Assembly: GCF_041296385.1 (NCBI RefSeq)
Contig: NC_091013.1
Coordinates: 31,257,001 to 31,321,000, forward strand
Length of the DNA stretch: 64,000 nt
Source of the DNA: Aphelocoma coerulescens
Lineage: Eukaryota > Chordata > Aves > Passeriformes > Corvidae
Direction of reading: 5' to 3'
The notes beneath the pieces are model-generated. The model saw nothing but the letters and a program-made list of their open reading frames with translations, did no database searches and was not told the origin of the DNA. Below are positions 1-11,200 of the stretch, piece by piece; the stretch's first letter is position 1, and each line of letters starts with the position of its first letter. Made by a program: the position numbers and the translations under genes.

Positions 1-3000
1 TACTGAAGCTCAAATCACTTACAAAAGTAGTATTGTTGGCATATTTTGTTCACTTTGATTTTTACTTCTGTGCCAGTGTACTGACTGTCATGACACAGAC
101 ATGATGTGCCATGGACACACCAGTAGTTTCTGAGTTAGGATGTCAGAAGGCACCTCTGTGCAACCACAGTATAATTCCATCAGCTTTAATAGGAATGGAT
201 GAAAAATCATTGCCATCTCTAGAAGCAGAGAGGATACTGAGTGGATAATCCTATGAGGCAATCAGAACAATGGCTCCATTCCTTCTTCTTATCTTTAAAC
301 ACTGTGTCCCTATTTTGAACAAACGTGTAAAGAAGGTGCTCCAGAAATACATCCTATAGCTAACTTCGTCAAGAAAACATGGGGAAAGTCAAAGGCCAGG
401 ACAGTAGTATAACCCACAGCTATGTTGGTGTGACAGAGTTGCTTGGGGTGATCAGTCATTCTGATAGTATTGGTCATCAAAACTTTTTCAGTGGCATACT
501 CTCAATGCCATGTATACACTGGCAGTGGACCACTGGGCTCTCTGAACTCATCCAAGTATTTGTGAACCTTCAGTGGGATGGGGAAAGAGCTGTGGCTTGG
601 GCATTTTCATCTTACTGTGGAGAGAGCCTAACTGTAAAAGAGGAAACCTTTCTGCAAAAGCAAAACTGGAACCCACTCGTACTCCCTTTAAAGATCATGT
701 TCACCTTTTAGGTGTTTCCAGAAGGTAATGAAGTTATAGCAGACATTGACTGCAAGCTCTGATTAAATTCAGTATTCCTCTTCACAGCTTGAGAAACAGG
801 AGCTAGAGCCAAAGGATATGCCATTCAGAAGACTGTATCTGAAAATCAAAGGCAGACTGGATATCTCTTAAATCTTATGTCCTCTCTCACCTTGACATGT
901 ATCACTACTGCTGTAACATTGAATTTTCTCAAAAATTCTGACTCTTCAGATTGACCCTTATCCTGTTCGAAGTATCCATAGCAACCCTCTATGAAGGATT
1001 ACAGGAAATCCAGTATCTTTTACATAAAATCTCTTTTACAGGGGGGTGAAAAAGTAGGAAATTAGTTCTGGATATTTTCTGGACAGAATACCTTGCTCTG
1101 TTAACTATGTAGGTACTTTTAGTGAAGAAAAAAGTTCTGATGGCATTCCATGCAGCCATCAGGTTTATTTTTAGAAGTGTTATATGTTGCCATTTTCAAA
1201 TGCTTGGATTTGTCTTGCATTGCAGAAGAATATCAGAGCACTGTAAGTTAGATATACTTGCACTGAATGCTTTTCCTACTTACTCATTTTGTGACCATGT
1301 TTTCCCTGTGGGAATGCTTAAATAAGACCAGCAATATTTCAGATAAAGTAATAGGACAAACTAAAGCTCGTAACAAGTTACCTCAGATCCCATCATGTTC
1401 CCAAGAGGATGTAGGTGAACCCTCCTGTGTGAGATGAGCTCAACACAGTATCTCACCTGAAATTGTCCCCAGTGTTTTCTGAAGGAATAAACAAAACAGA
1501 CCAGTTGTCAGCATATGCCATGATACCAGTCTGCTGCTGTTATTCTTACCTGGGATGTCTCAATAGGAGATGTCTATGCGTGACCTTCACATCACATCCA
1601 TGTAGAAGACAAGCTAATAACTTCTCTGAGCTACTGATAGTCTACAGATAATCTGCAATGAAGCTTTTATTTCCTTTCCATCCACACAGCAGCCATCAGG
1701 AAAAACAGACCTTTTAGGGAAGTTGGACTTTTAGGGGCAAAACCTGCACACAGATTTGTTTGTGTTCATGGAGTTAGAGGCAGACAGGTAGAGAGCTGTC
1801 CTCACAAGATGTTTATGCTGTGGGAGGCTTGTGGGTGCCAGGGGCCCCATTCCATTTGATGGTCATCATTGCCATGCTCCTGGCAGAGAAAGAAACCTCA
1901 TACACACTCTGGCTGAATCATAATGAGTACAGGCCCAAGGGCAGATTTCCCTCTGTAGAGGGAAGCTGAAAAAATACTTCTCTACAAGGTGTCTACACAA
2001 AGTGGAGGATCCAGTGAAAGCATAAAGAGATGCACTGGGTAAAAGGAAAATTTTCTATGCGTTCTGGAACACAATTCTGCTGGTCAAGGAGATGCCCAAA
2101 TGTAGAAGTTATTTCATTGACTTCAGGAGACACGTGAGCGTATCTCCAGCCTTCTTTCTCTTCAGATATATGTGGTGCTTCCTGCATCATTAGCCTCATT
2201 ATTAGTTTCCTCTTCTTTAGGACATTGATGTGATTCCTGTGAAGTGAAGGAACACCCTTTTTTAAAGCAGGTTGCAATCTGTGAATTGATGCTTCAAATT
2301 TTTTTCTATAGCAGGTTATTGTCTTTGTGACAGTAACAGCCTCATGTTCAGAGGGAAGATCAGGCTGTTGTGGTTGAGCCTTGAGCCATCTCACTCCAAG
2401 ATTCCAATGCAATGTTTTGAATGCAAGACTTTTGAGTTCTTCCCTTCCTCCTCCCCTTCAGTATATATTACTGATATATATTCAGCTCTGTTAGCAGAGT
2501 AACAAAAACATATCAGAAGGCTAGGTGTAATGTATTTTACGTGTTGCAAGGTAATGCCCTTGAAATTTGAGGGGAAAAACTTTAAGCAAAACAGGACTGC
2601 TTCTACTGTTAGATATAAGAATACTTCCACTGTAGTCCTCTAAAAGTTTGCATGTGGCAGTCACAGCACTCATTTACTGTGCATTTTTGCCTGGGTTCAG
2701 GTTTTGTACTAGGAAACCCTAAAAAAAACCAATTCCAGACTGGGGAGTTTCCCTTAAATACCTCCCCTTACATACCCCAGTTTTCCAGAGTAACTGATGT
2801 GGTTGCTACATCTTTTGTGGTTTTTTAGTGTAAATTTAAGAGGATCTTCTCCACTTCCTATACTTCCTTCTTTCTCCTTCTTTCTGTTTTCCTCTAAAAC
2901 AGAGAGTCTTGAGATGAAAGCTTGGCCTTCTGAAACCAACAGGAGTTTTCCCATTTAGACTTCATGTCTGGAAGATAGAAAGGAGAACTCCACTGCCTCA

Positions 3001-3937
3001 TTACTGTCTTCCTCTGAAAACATAAAGCAGTGGACATCACATGCCTGAATCTTGGCAGGGTTCAAAAAATCTCTGCTGTAAAAATGCTAATGATACAACC
3101 TTTTGCTTACAGTGTCTTTTTAAAGCAAGAATTTTCAATCTTTTCCAGTATTTTTTATTTGCTTGTTTTATTTCTTTGTGAAGATTCTGCCTTTTCAGTC
3201 AGGAAGTAAATTGGTAATTTTTAAGACAATAATTAATCTTAAAGGGGAGGAAGGGTGGCTGTATTCCCCCTGCTATGCACAGCAAGCACTGAGAAATTTG
3301 AAGAATTTGGCAAGGGTTCTCTTCACCTTTTTTTTTTTTACAAGAGGAGAGTGCCCTGGAATGAGCACCCTGTCAGAGCATTTTCAAAGAAGGGACATAA
3401 TATGTACTTTTCCCATTTCCCACAAGCTGTTTTCAAGTCACCTCAGAGCATTTGGCTGGCTTACACTGTCAAATCCATTCAGTGCTTGCATGGGATGTTG
3501 TGTGGCTTCCTGGATGGTTATGAAAACTTATGCAGGCAGGGGAAGAAATTTGGAATGCAGTGTATTCATTCATGACGGAAGGAGAGCTTGCATTGGGCTA
3601 CAGGAAAAGTTTTATCATGGTCAGATTTAATCCAAACCATTCTATGCAGTTGCAGTAATAAATTTTCCAGTTTCCAGGTAATATACTTTAACTACAGCAT
3701 GGTATCAGTGATAGATTTCTTTTTTTATATACTCTAAGGCCCTTTATAGCTTTTCCAGTTCAGGGTAGATTTAAGATGTTGACAAGTGTCTTCAGAGACA
3801 ATAAGGATTTTCGATTTCATCCCTCAACACTGCTGCATAAGGCAGTCTTACTTCAGTAAGGATTTCAGCAGAAGCATGAAGGGAGTTTTGTTTTTCTTAT
3901 GTTGACTGTTGCAGAACACTTGATTTTTGTTTTGCAG
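1..3937 (+). other. AFF3: Intron of AFF3 upstream of the recognised exon
   Basis: This AT-rich stretch ends in a good 3' splice site immediately before the AFF3 exon, so it is read as the intron separating it from the preceding exon. No exon of the family's extreme N-terminus is visible. Several open frames exist (for example 110 codons at 379-711 and 139 codons on the minus strand at 1993-2412), but none resembles a known protein, and flanking splice or promoter signals are not evident. A T-run lies near 3331-3340. No clear mobile element was recognised. Confidence 0.75.
3922..3937 (+). other. AFF3: 3' splice acceptor of the AFF3 exon
   Basis: A T-rich tract (GATTTTTGTTTTGCAG) ends in the AG at 3936-3937. 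The next base begins codon ACT, giving the conserved family sequence [12 protein letters not shown]. This is why the coding start is placed at 3938 and not at the in-frame ATG at 3899, which lies in the intronic pyrimidine region. Confidence 0.9.
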
Positions 3938-4834
3938 ACTAACAAGGGGGATGAGCTTTCCAATCGCATCCAGAATACCTTGGGCAACTATGATGAAATG
4001 AAAGACTTGTTAACTGACCGGTCAAACCAGAGCCATCTCGTTGGGGTTCCAAAACCTGGGGTTCCTCAGACACCTCTCCCCAAGCCTGATGAACATCTTA
4101 CCACAGACTCGAGACCACCACCTCCTCCTCCCATTTCCAGCACTACTTCTTCCACACCAGCATCTCTAGCTGCACAGCAGAGCAAAAGTACCACAATGGG
4201 CTGGCAGAAGGCGGGGCATAATGGCGCTTCAGAAGGCCAGCAGAGAGCAAGCAAACACGGACACCGGTCGCTGGAGTCACACAAGGGTGACTTCAAACTG
4301 GCAAACCAAAAATCCAATTTGGAGAAACTAAAACGCTATGCATCAAGTCCCACCTCCTCCTCCTCCTCTTCTTCTTCCTCCACCTCCTCCTCCTCTTCCT
4401 CCTCCTCCTCCTCCTCTTCCTCCTCCTCCTCTTCCTCATCCACCTCTTCTTCCTCCTCCTCCTCCAGTACTGCCCAGCAAAGCTCGCTGAGGGCCACATT
4501 AGGAGACAACATCAATAGAGTGCAGCAGCCAGCAAAGCTCAGTTGTAGCTCAGAAGGAGGAACTCAAGTCCAAGAGAGGCCAGCAAAGCATGGTGGGGCG
4601 CACTGCGTCCAAAACTTCCCACCTTCTCTTGCTTCAAAGCCCAGTCTGGGTCAGCAGAAGCCAACAGCTTATGTAAGGCCAATGGACGGTCAAGACCAGG
4701 CTCCTGATGAGTCTCCAAAGCTGAAGTTACCAGCAGAGACGACCAAGTCATATAGGGGAGTGCCTTCCAGCAAGCCTGATTCGGCCAGGACCAAATCAAA
4801 GATCACCAAGTTCAGCATTCCTAAGCAAGAAGAA
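3938..4834 (+). CDS. AFF3: AFF3 (LAF4) large N-terminal internal exon, partial CDS
   Basis: This internal exon encodes 299 codons, phase 0 at both ends, of an AF4/FMR2-family protein. These are nuclear transcription-elongation scaffolds that, in family members studied, bind cyclin T1/P-TEFb and other super elongation complex subunits. Seen in the sequence: it opens with [20 protein letters not shown], the conserved N-terminal-homology helix that in AFF4 contacts cyclin T1. [10 protein letters not shown] follows at about codons 49-58, then a Pro run (about codons 72-77), GWQKAGH, a Ser/Thr homopolymer (4355-4468), [15 protein letters not shown], the [10 protein letters not shown] degron (4658-4687), [11 protein letters not shown] and [21 protein letters not shown] plus RGVPSSKP and KFSIPKQ match AFF3 as I remember it, better than AFF1, AFF2 or AFF4. 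The donor GTAAGT follows at 4835. If the frame were read into the intron it would stop after 17 codons (TGA at 4886-4888). The oddity is a roughly 77-codon segment (4250-4480), including the Ser tract, that is absent or much shorter in human AFF3 as I recall it. Confidence 0.93.
4355..4468 (+). repeat. AFF3: Coding triplet repeat (TCC/TCT)n encoding poly-Ser
   Basis: There are 38 consecutive codons: 9 Ser, Thr, 19 Ser, Thr, 8 Ser. They are nearly all TCC or TCT with one TCA and two ACC interruptions. The low codon diversity points to recent triplet slippage more than to selection on mixed Ser codons, so length polymorphism is likely. The opposite strand shows a purely artefactual Arg/Lys-rich open frame here. 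Confidence 0.95.
4658..4687 (+). other. AFF3: SIAH-type degron motif [10 protein letters not shown] within AFF3
   Basis: The motif matches the P-x-A-x-V-x-P pattern recognised by SIAH E3 ubiquitin ligases. In human AFF3 and AFF4, missense changes in this segment stabilise the protein and cause KINSSHIP and CHOPS syndromes respectively (established knowledge). All key residues (Pro, Ala, Val, Pro) are intact here, so normal proteasomal turnover is expected. Confidence 0.85.
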
Positions 4835-4840
4835 GTAAGT
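4835..4840 (+). other. AFF3: 5' splice donor of the AFF3 exon
   Basis: GTAAGT follows codon GAA directly (GAA|GTAAGT), a strong consensus donor. It leaves the exon in phase 0. In the human protein, as I recall it, the region continues as SIPKQ followed by GEES, so the bird exon boundary falls within the same short acidic segment. Confidence 0.92.
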
Positions 4841-7629
4841 GTTTTTATACTTCTTATGACATACTCCCATAGCTGGATGGATGGATGATGCCTTATTGCA
4901 CCTGCCTCTTTACATGTTTTTAACATATTGGTTTGCATGTTGATTTTTTTGGTAACATTGACGTAGTATATTGCAAAGAGCAGCCTCACAGTAATTTAAA
5001 GATACCTCAACAGCAAAATGCTCACTGTCTTCAGGACCCAAACACTTCCCACAATGGCACATTTTCTAGTAGTATTTATTATTTCACTGACTCTTTCCTG
5101 AGTGCTTCTCTATAAAGTCTGGATTTTTTTTTTCCTCAGGCAGGTGTATTGCTTCTTACTGTTCATATTTCATTGATTTCTTTCTCTTTGGCAAAGATTA
5201 AATGAAGTGCATGTGACCAGAAGTAGTTCTGCCATCCTCAATGTCGAAGTAGTTTCACAATATAAATAAATTACTTATACAATATGAAATCTGTGGAATA
5301 GAGAAGAATACAGCAATGATACTCTCATTTTAGTTCATAGTATCTGATTGTGTTTCAGGCTAATTTCTGACAAATTTCTGAGGTTTCCTTCCTAAAGAAT
5401 TTCCATCTGTAGAAACCTGGTGTAGTGGGTTGACCCAATACACCTGGCCATGCTACAAGTATGAGAACGTGTCTGAAAAATCTTTTAGACAACATTTATT
5501 TATCAGCAATAGATATAAAATATGTCTGCTTGGACTTAGTGTATATTCATTTATTTCACATATATATTTCCTCCTCTTATGCCAGGAGGACACTTCGCTT
5601 TACCACTTTGAGATTTTCTGGTTTTTGACTCTTTGGTCTTTTTTGATGGGAAGGAAGTGATTCGTTTTGGCAGAATAAAGGGTGATTTATTTTTCGAGGG
5701 TGTATTCAAAGGCCTGTATGCCAATACGAAGATGGTCACATCATCCTCTTGTGCAAATAGAGCTCCCATGACTTTAACAATTTACAGTATTTATATCGGA
5801 CTCTATTTGATTGAATCACTGTGTCTTTCTCAGAGAAGAGGCAATGGTTCTTTACTATTTTTTCACAGCTGTGGTGTGTCTTGAGATGTTCTAAGTCTTA
5901 AAATTTTGTTTCTGGCATTGTTAAAGGTGAGGAAAAAGCTAATTTTTGGTGGAGTTCTCTGGCCTCTTAATGCCTGCTTTTCAGAAATGGAGTTGACTCT
6001 TGTATTCCCCCTTGGGTTTGGTTTGGGAAAGAAATGTCTCTGGAAGCAACTACTGTGATTTTTCTCTGAGTGAAAGTTCCATCAGTTCCAAACAACATGC
6101 AGGTGATATGTTGTTCCTGAAAAGAGGTTGTTTTAGGCTTTTAAGCCAGATTTTATAAGCAAATTTAGCATTCACAAACTGCTGTAATTCTGCAGATAGA
6201 TCAGGTAATGGCAGATACTAATATCCATTTAGCTATTATTACCTCTTTCAGACTTGTGCTTCTATCTGCAAGTGGGAAGTGTTGTTAGAATTAAAGATGC
6301 CTGTGGCAATTACCTGACTCTTTCAAATTTCCCCCCTTTACATGTATGCAATACTCTAAGGACTAGTTTGGAAAGGAGTTCTGATAGGCAATCATTTGTT
6401 TGTCTGAAATTCAGGATTTACCATTTGCATTCCAAATTTCCCTAACCCCTGAAAGAAAGATTAAATTTGTCGTATGTAATCCATGCTGCTGCATAAGTTT
6501 ATACTGCAGTTTCTAGACTAGGAGACATAGCTGAGATCACTTTAAACTAACTCATTTAGATACTGATGGCAGTGTAGACTACAGCAGGACAGAGTGGACT
6601 GCAGGTTACCTACTAAAATATTCACCAATTTCTCACAGATTTTATGTGATGCAGTATTAATGAAACAGCATTTGATAACAAATATAGAATATAAACATTT
6701 AACTGAAGTTGAAGGACATGGACCAAAACCATTGTCTGGTGGTTTAAAAAGATTATTATGAAAAATGATGACAAATTTCTAAGAAGAAAAATAGTAGGTA
6801 CTATAGGTGCTGGGATTTGAAACTGGAGCTAATGAAAGACAATGTTTAGATCTGAAAGATCAATGAAAGACAATGGACCAGCTTTTTTTCATTTATCCTA
6901 ATATTTTCTTTCTTCTAACTTTTTCCATGCCAAGTGGCACAAGTAGAAACTTGTAACCCACTGGTATTGCTACAGGGAGAAATATTGGCCAAGATTGAAA
7001 GTATTTTCAGTGTTACCTAATACACCCGCCCTTTGATTTTCAGTTGTATTTCTTTTAATTTCAAAATGTTTTTCCATTCCTGTTATCTGTATCATAATTC
7101 TTCTGGTAGACTTGTGTAAGAATTCCCATATTTTTTAAAAATTTCTGCTTTTAAACTCATAAATTTTCTCCTTTGCATCAAATGTTTGCCATCCTCTCTT
7201 AGGACTGGAAGTTTTAAGCTGCTTACAGCACAAAAGGTGCCATGGTCCTGTGAATGTTTGCAGGCAAAATGAGGCCTCTGTTGTTCAGAGGGAGGCTAAA
7301 GGTGTTGGCCAGGAAAGACCTAGTATCCCCAGTGACAGTGGGAAGTGTAGAAATTACATACAGGATGGTTGTGAGGGAAAGCAGGCTGACAAGTAGGCTA
7401 CAGCAGTGCCTGGAAGCTACATGGAAACAGAAATCAGAGTGGCAGAAAGCTGCTTAAGAGCAACCAGGAAAGAAGGAGAGGGGCAGAGGGCTTGGGTAGG
7501 GTACCTGAAGTGCTGGTGGTGAAATGAAGCTCTATGTCTGCTAAAATAAAAGGTGTGTGGCTGAGGTGGGCTAGATAGGGCAGTCACTGTGCTCTAGGGG
7601 TTCATGTAGACAGCAGTGTGAGGCCTCTC
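4835..7629 (+). other. AFF3: AFF3 intron, proximal part
   Basis: This is AT-rich intronic sequence. The only simple repeat noticed is a three-unit TGGA run at 4874-4885. Nothing resembles a further AFF3 exon. At 5424-5439 the bases GTAGTGGGTTGACCC recall the start of some avian ERV LTRs, but the similarity stops after about 15 bases, so no element is called. Confidence 0.7.
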
Positions 7630-7745
7630 TGGCTCCCGGTCAGCTTGTTGTCCACCAGAACCCCCAGGTCCTTCTCTGAAGAGCTCATGTCCAGCCAGTT
7701 AGCATCCAGCGTGTCTTGTTGCTAAGGTTATCCTTCCCCTTACTC
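7630..7745 (-). mobile_element. CR1 LINE fragment, minus orientation
   Basis: Read on the minus strand this contains the CR1 ORF2 C-terminal segment equivalent to '[12 protein letters not shown]'. On the plus strand it shows as TTGTCCACCAGAACCCCCAG followed by GTCCTTCTC. It is short, diverged and truncated at both ends. It lies 65 bp from an oppositely oriented CR1 copy. Confidence 0.6.
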
Positions 7746-7809
7746 AGGAGCTGGTATCCCCGCTTGCCAGAGTGTTAACAGTTTATCTAATATGAGTTCT
7801 TGGGCCCCC

Positions 7810-8292
7810 AACATAAGAAGGATGGGGACCTGCTGTAGTGAATCCAGAGGAGGGACACCGAGCTGATCAGAGGGCTGGAGCACCTCACTTGTGCAGACAG
7901 GCTGGGAGAGTTGGGGTTGTTCAGCCTGGAGAAGAGAAGACTCTCCAGTGAGACCTTATGGCACCTTCCAGGGCCTAAAGGGAGCCGACAAGAAATCTGG
8001 GGAGGGACTTTTTACAAGGGCATGTAGTGATAGGACAAGATGTAATGACTTGAAGCTGAAAGAGGGTAGGTCTAGATTAGATACTGGGAAGAAATTCTTT
8101 ACTCTGAGGGTGGTGAAACACTAGAAAGGGATGTCCAGAGAAGCTGTGGATGCCCCATCTCTGGAAGTGTTCAAGGTCAGGTTGGATGGGGCTTTGAGAA
8201 ATGTGATCTAGTGGAAGGCGTCCCTGCCCATGCTAGTGGGGTTGAAGTTAGATTATCTTTAATAACCCTTCCAATCCAAACTGTTCTGTGAT
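7810..8292 (+). mobile_element. CR1 LINE 3' fragment, plus orientation
   Basis: This is a 5'-truncated CR1 comprising the end of the reverse-transcriptase ORF and the 3' UTR. Recognisable stretches are GGTTGTTCAGCCTGGAGAAG, GATAGGACAAGATG, AGAAATTCTTTACTCTGAGG and GGTTGGATGGGGCTTTGAG. The tail CCAATCCAAACTGTTCTGTG matches the CR1 3' end ahead of its octamer repeats. The internal 77-codon open frame (7891-8124) is CR1 remnant, not a host gene. Confidence 0.9.
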
Positions 8293-11200
8293 ACCTATGC
8301 ACTTCCATTTGTGTATACCAGTTTGAAAGAACCATCAGTGAAAAAATAAACACATAATGAAGTAAAGGACTGGAGAATAAGATGCAGTGTCACACAAAGT
8401 ATGTGTGTGTCAGTGTCCTCAGCAGGATACAAAACCCTCTTCTGTACATCCCATGAGGTTTTCAGAGAAACAGGGCACAGAGATGGCTGCAGTACAATTA
8501 TTATTCACTGGAAATAAGATCTCTTGAATACAAATTATAGACCATTACTTTTCAATACACGAAAAAGGTTGATTTTTAATGCAGTTCAATACCTCATTTT
8601 ATATTTTTAATCAGTTTTGGAAAGCCTTCAATACCTTGACACAGACTGAAGCTTATAAATTTTTTTAATTGTTTTGATGAGAATAATTTGGATAGACCTG
8701 TGTGTAGAAAGGTAGCATTTACTCATTTGGGAATTTAATCTTTAGTAGCCAGGTTCATCAGTGTTAATTAGAATCCATACCCAACCTCCTGGTCGTTCCA
8801 AAATTATCATCGTGCTCTGTAGAAATGATAGCTCATCATCTCAAGTACTGCTATTTCACATTTTGAACTACTTAGAAATTATATTGCTGTAGGTAAAAAC
8901 CCACTGTATTGGATAAAAGGGAAGAAAAATTTGATACCAGGGTATAGAGGAAAAGAGGCAGGGAAATCAAGTGCCTCTCTTTTCTAAAATGTTCTTGAGT
9001 GAAACAATAAGAAAAACCTAGGATAGCAAATCATGTCCTTTATATCCAAGTTCTGTTTTTGAATTTCATCTCATAGGCTGCATGCTGCTTTTTTATTACA
9101 TTGAAGAAGCCTTATCTATTGTCCTTTGCTTACTTCTCTTAAGGGTTATGGAGCAAAGAAATAGAGGTTGTATTCAAGAATGACTATCAGTCTAATGGTA
9201 AAGGGAAGATTCGGTTTTGTTAAATTTGGAAACGCATTTATGTGAAATGTAGGTGAGGTCATCATGAGGACATGTTCTTTCTTATTCACTTCACGGAGTA
9301 CTTACACAACTTCTTCTGCAGCAGAAGTAATGCACCATAGATTAAAGGTTGAGTTTGGGGTTGGGTTTTTTTATTGTTTTTTTTTTTTTATTTTTGCCCT
9401 GATCTTACTCAGGCGAATTCCTATTTGCCTGGATAAGATACTCTCTGCAGTCACTCTCCTTTGAGTGGCTATATATAGCTATCAGCATCTGGCACATGCG
9501 CTAGCAAGTGTCCTTTAAATCTGCAATCTTTTTTTCGCCTATCAGCTCTATCCCCACATATTAATGGAAAGCAAAAACACCCCACAACTCTTTCCTCTCT
9601 CTGAAAAAACTCTTCATAGTTTGGCTTCAATGTTGATAATTTGATCAAAATCAGCCTCTTTTAAGAAGATGCATGTATAATAAGCAGTTCCATTCCAGTT
9701 TAAAATTGAAGATGCAAGTTCATGTGCTGATACGTCTCATTTGAGAACAGAAGGTCCAGTGTAAACTAAATAGGGAAGGTAGTCATTATCAGTGCATGCT
9801 TCCTCTGGAAATACCACATATCTGGATCTGTGGGACAGTAGAGGGGAAACAGTGTCTCATGAGGAAAGAAAAGGGTTTAGAGGACATCTGAGTAAGTGCT
9901 TTTCCTCAGAGGCATAATGCCCATGCCCCTGGCTGCAGTGGAGCCTTTTGAACTGTTGCAGGACTAAGAGTAGAATTCAGATTTTTTTTCCTCTGCTTCC
10001 CAGGGTGTTCAATTCTGGCCCAGAAAGGCAGAAAGGAAAATAAAAGTGCAGTCAAAGATGCTTTTTAGATAAAAAGGGAGGGAGGGATTGAATGCATTAG
10101 CAAAAGGGTCCAGACTTCTTCCGGCACCGTTTCAGGATGCGCCCGAAGACGCTGGAGACATAAGCGCAGAATTAAGTGTGTTGAGACTCCTCTACCATTT
10201 ATCGACTTCACTGAAGAATTGCACTGCTTGAGAAGCCAGTTAGCAATCACAGCACTTGAGTACTTGTAAGTACGAGCCAGTTGTAGATGTTTTCTTTCCC
10301 TGATGTTCATGCTGCATTTACAAGAGGACACAGATCAATTCATCCCTGCAATGGTAGCACTGACCTTCCCCACAAATAAAGAATGTTTTCCCATGTTAAA
10401 CAGGAAGAACTTCACTACAAGAGCAGTGTGGTGCAAAGCTCCCTGCTAGTCATGGGTTATTCAGGACCTTCGAGTGTTTCTGTGGGAGGGCTGTGCACTA
10501 CTGCCTGTATTTATGTAGCAGAGTTCAACAGAGTAGGACTGCAAAGAAAGAGTGTGTTAAATAGAGTAGTATTGGAAATGCTCTTAACAAACACATTGGA
10601 GACCACAATGTGAAGGGATTTTTTTTTTTGTATCGTTTTCAAGTCATGATGCAAGCCTTTGCCTTTCTCACATTCTGCAGCTGCCAAGGCACACAACAAC
10701 TGTGTGCGAGGGCAGCTTCAGTGAACACAGTGGGCCTAATCTCTCTGGCTGTTCTTCCATGACAGCTCTTGTAGAAGGGAAATGCTATTTAGACACCTTT
10801 ACTTTACTTTTAGAGCTTCCTACTTTTACTGTTTCTCCCCTCAGTTAAACAAGTTTCTTTTCTCTTTTGAATTGTCTATATGTATATATTTTTTTTCTGG
10901 GAAACCACTGGCTAAACTTATCTATAGGTTTTTGAAAAAAAATTTAATAGAATCATAGTCTCCAAAGTTTTCTGTATGGACTGATTACCATATGGTATGC
11001 GCTGTGTGTTTGTTGCTATGGTGAATCACTTGTTTCTCATTGTTTTTCATTGGTAGGATGACTACGATCAGAGAAAAATACAATGAAATTAGATGTAAAC
11101 TTACGATTTTCAAGAACATTCCTTAATGTTTGCACCTGGTTTTTTTGCAAGTTTCCCCTGAGGTTGTTTCTTTCTAATTGAAAACATACTTTGTGCAGTT

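Noticed and set aside
3627..3646. AATCCAAACCATTCTATG resembling a CR1 3' tail
   Set aside because: The match is limited to about 18 bases, with no CR1 sequence upstream.
3899..3937. In-frame ATG upstream of the AFF3 exon as a possible translation start
   Set aside because: The 13 codons before 3938 overlap the pyrimidine tract and acceptor AG, and the conserved protein begins exactly at the splice junction.
4293..4499. Arg/Lys-rich minus-strand open frame
   Set aside because: It is the complement of the Ser-coding TCC/TCT repeat, a composition artefact.
5424..5439. GTAGTGGGTTGACCC resembling an avian ERV LTR terminus
   Set aside because: Similarity ends after about 15 bases and no partner end or retroviral sequence is visible.
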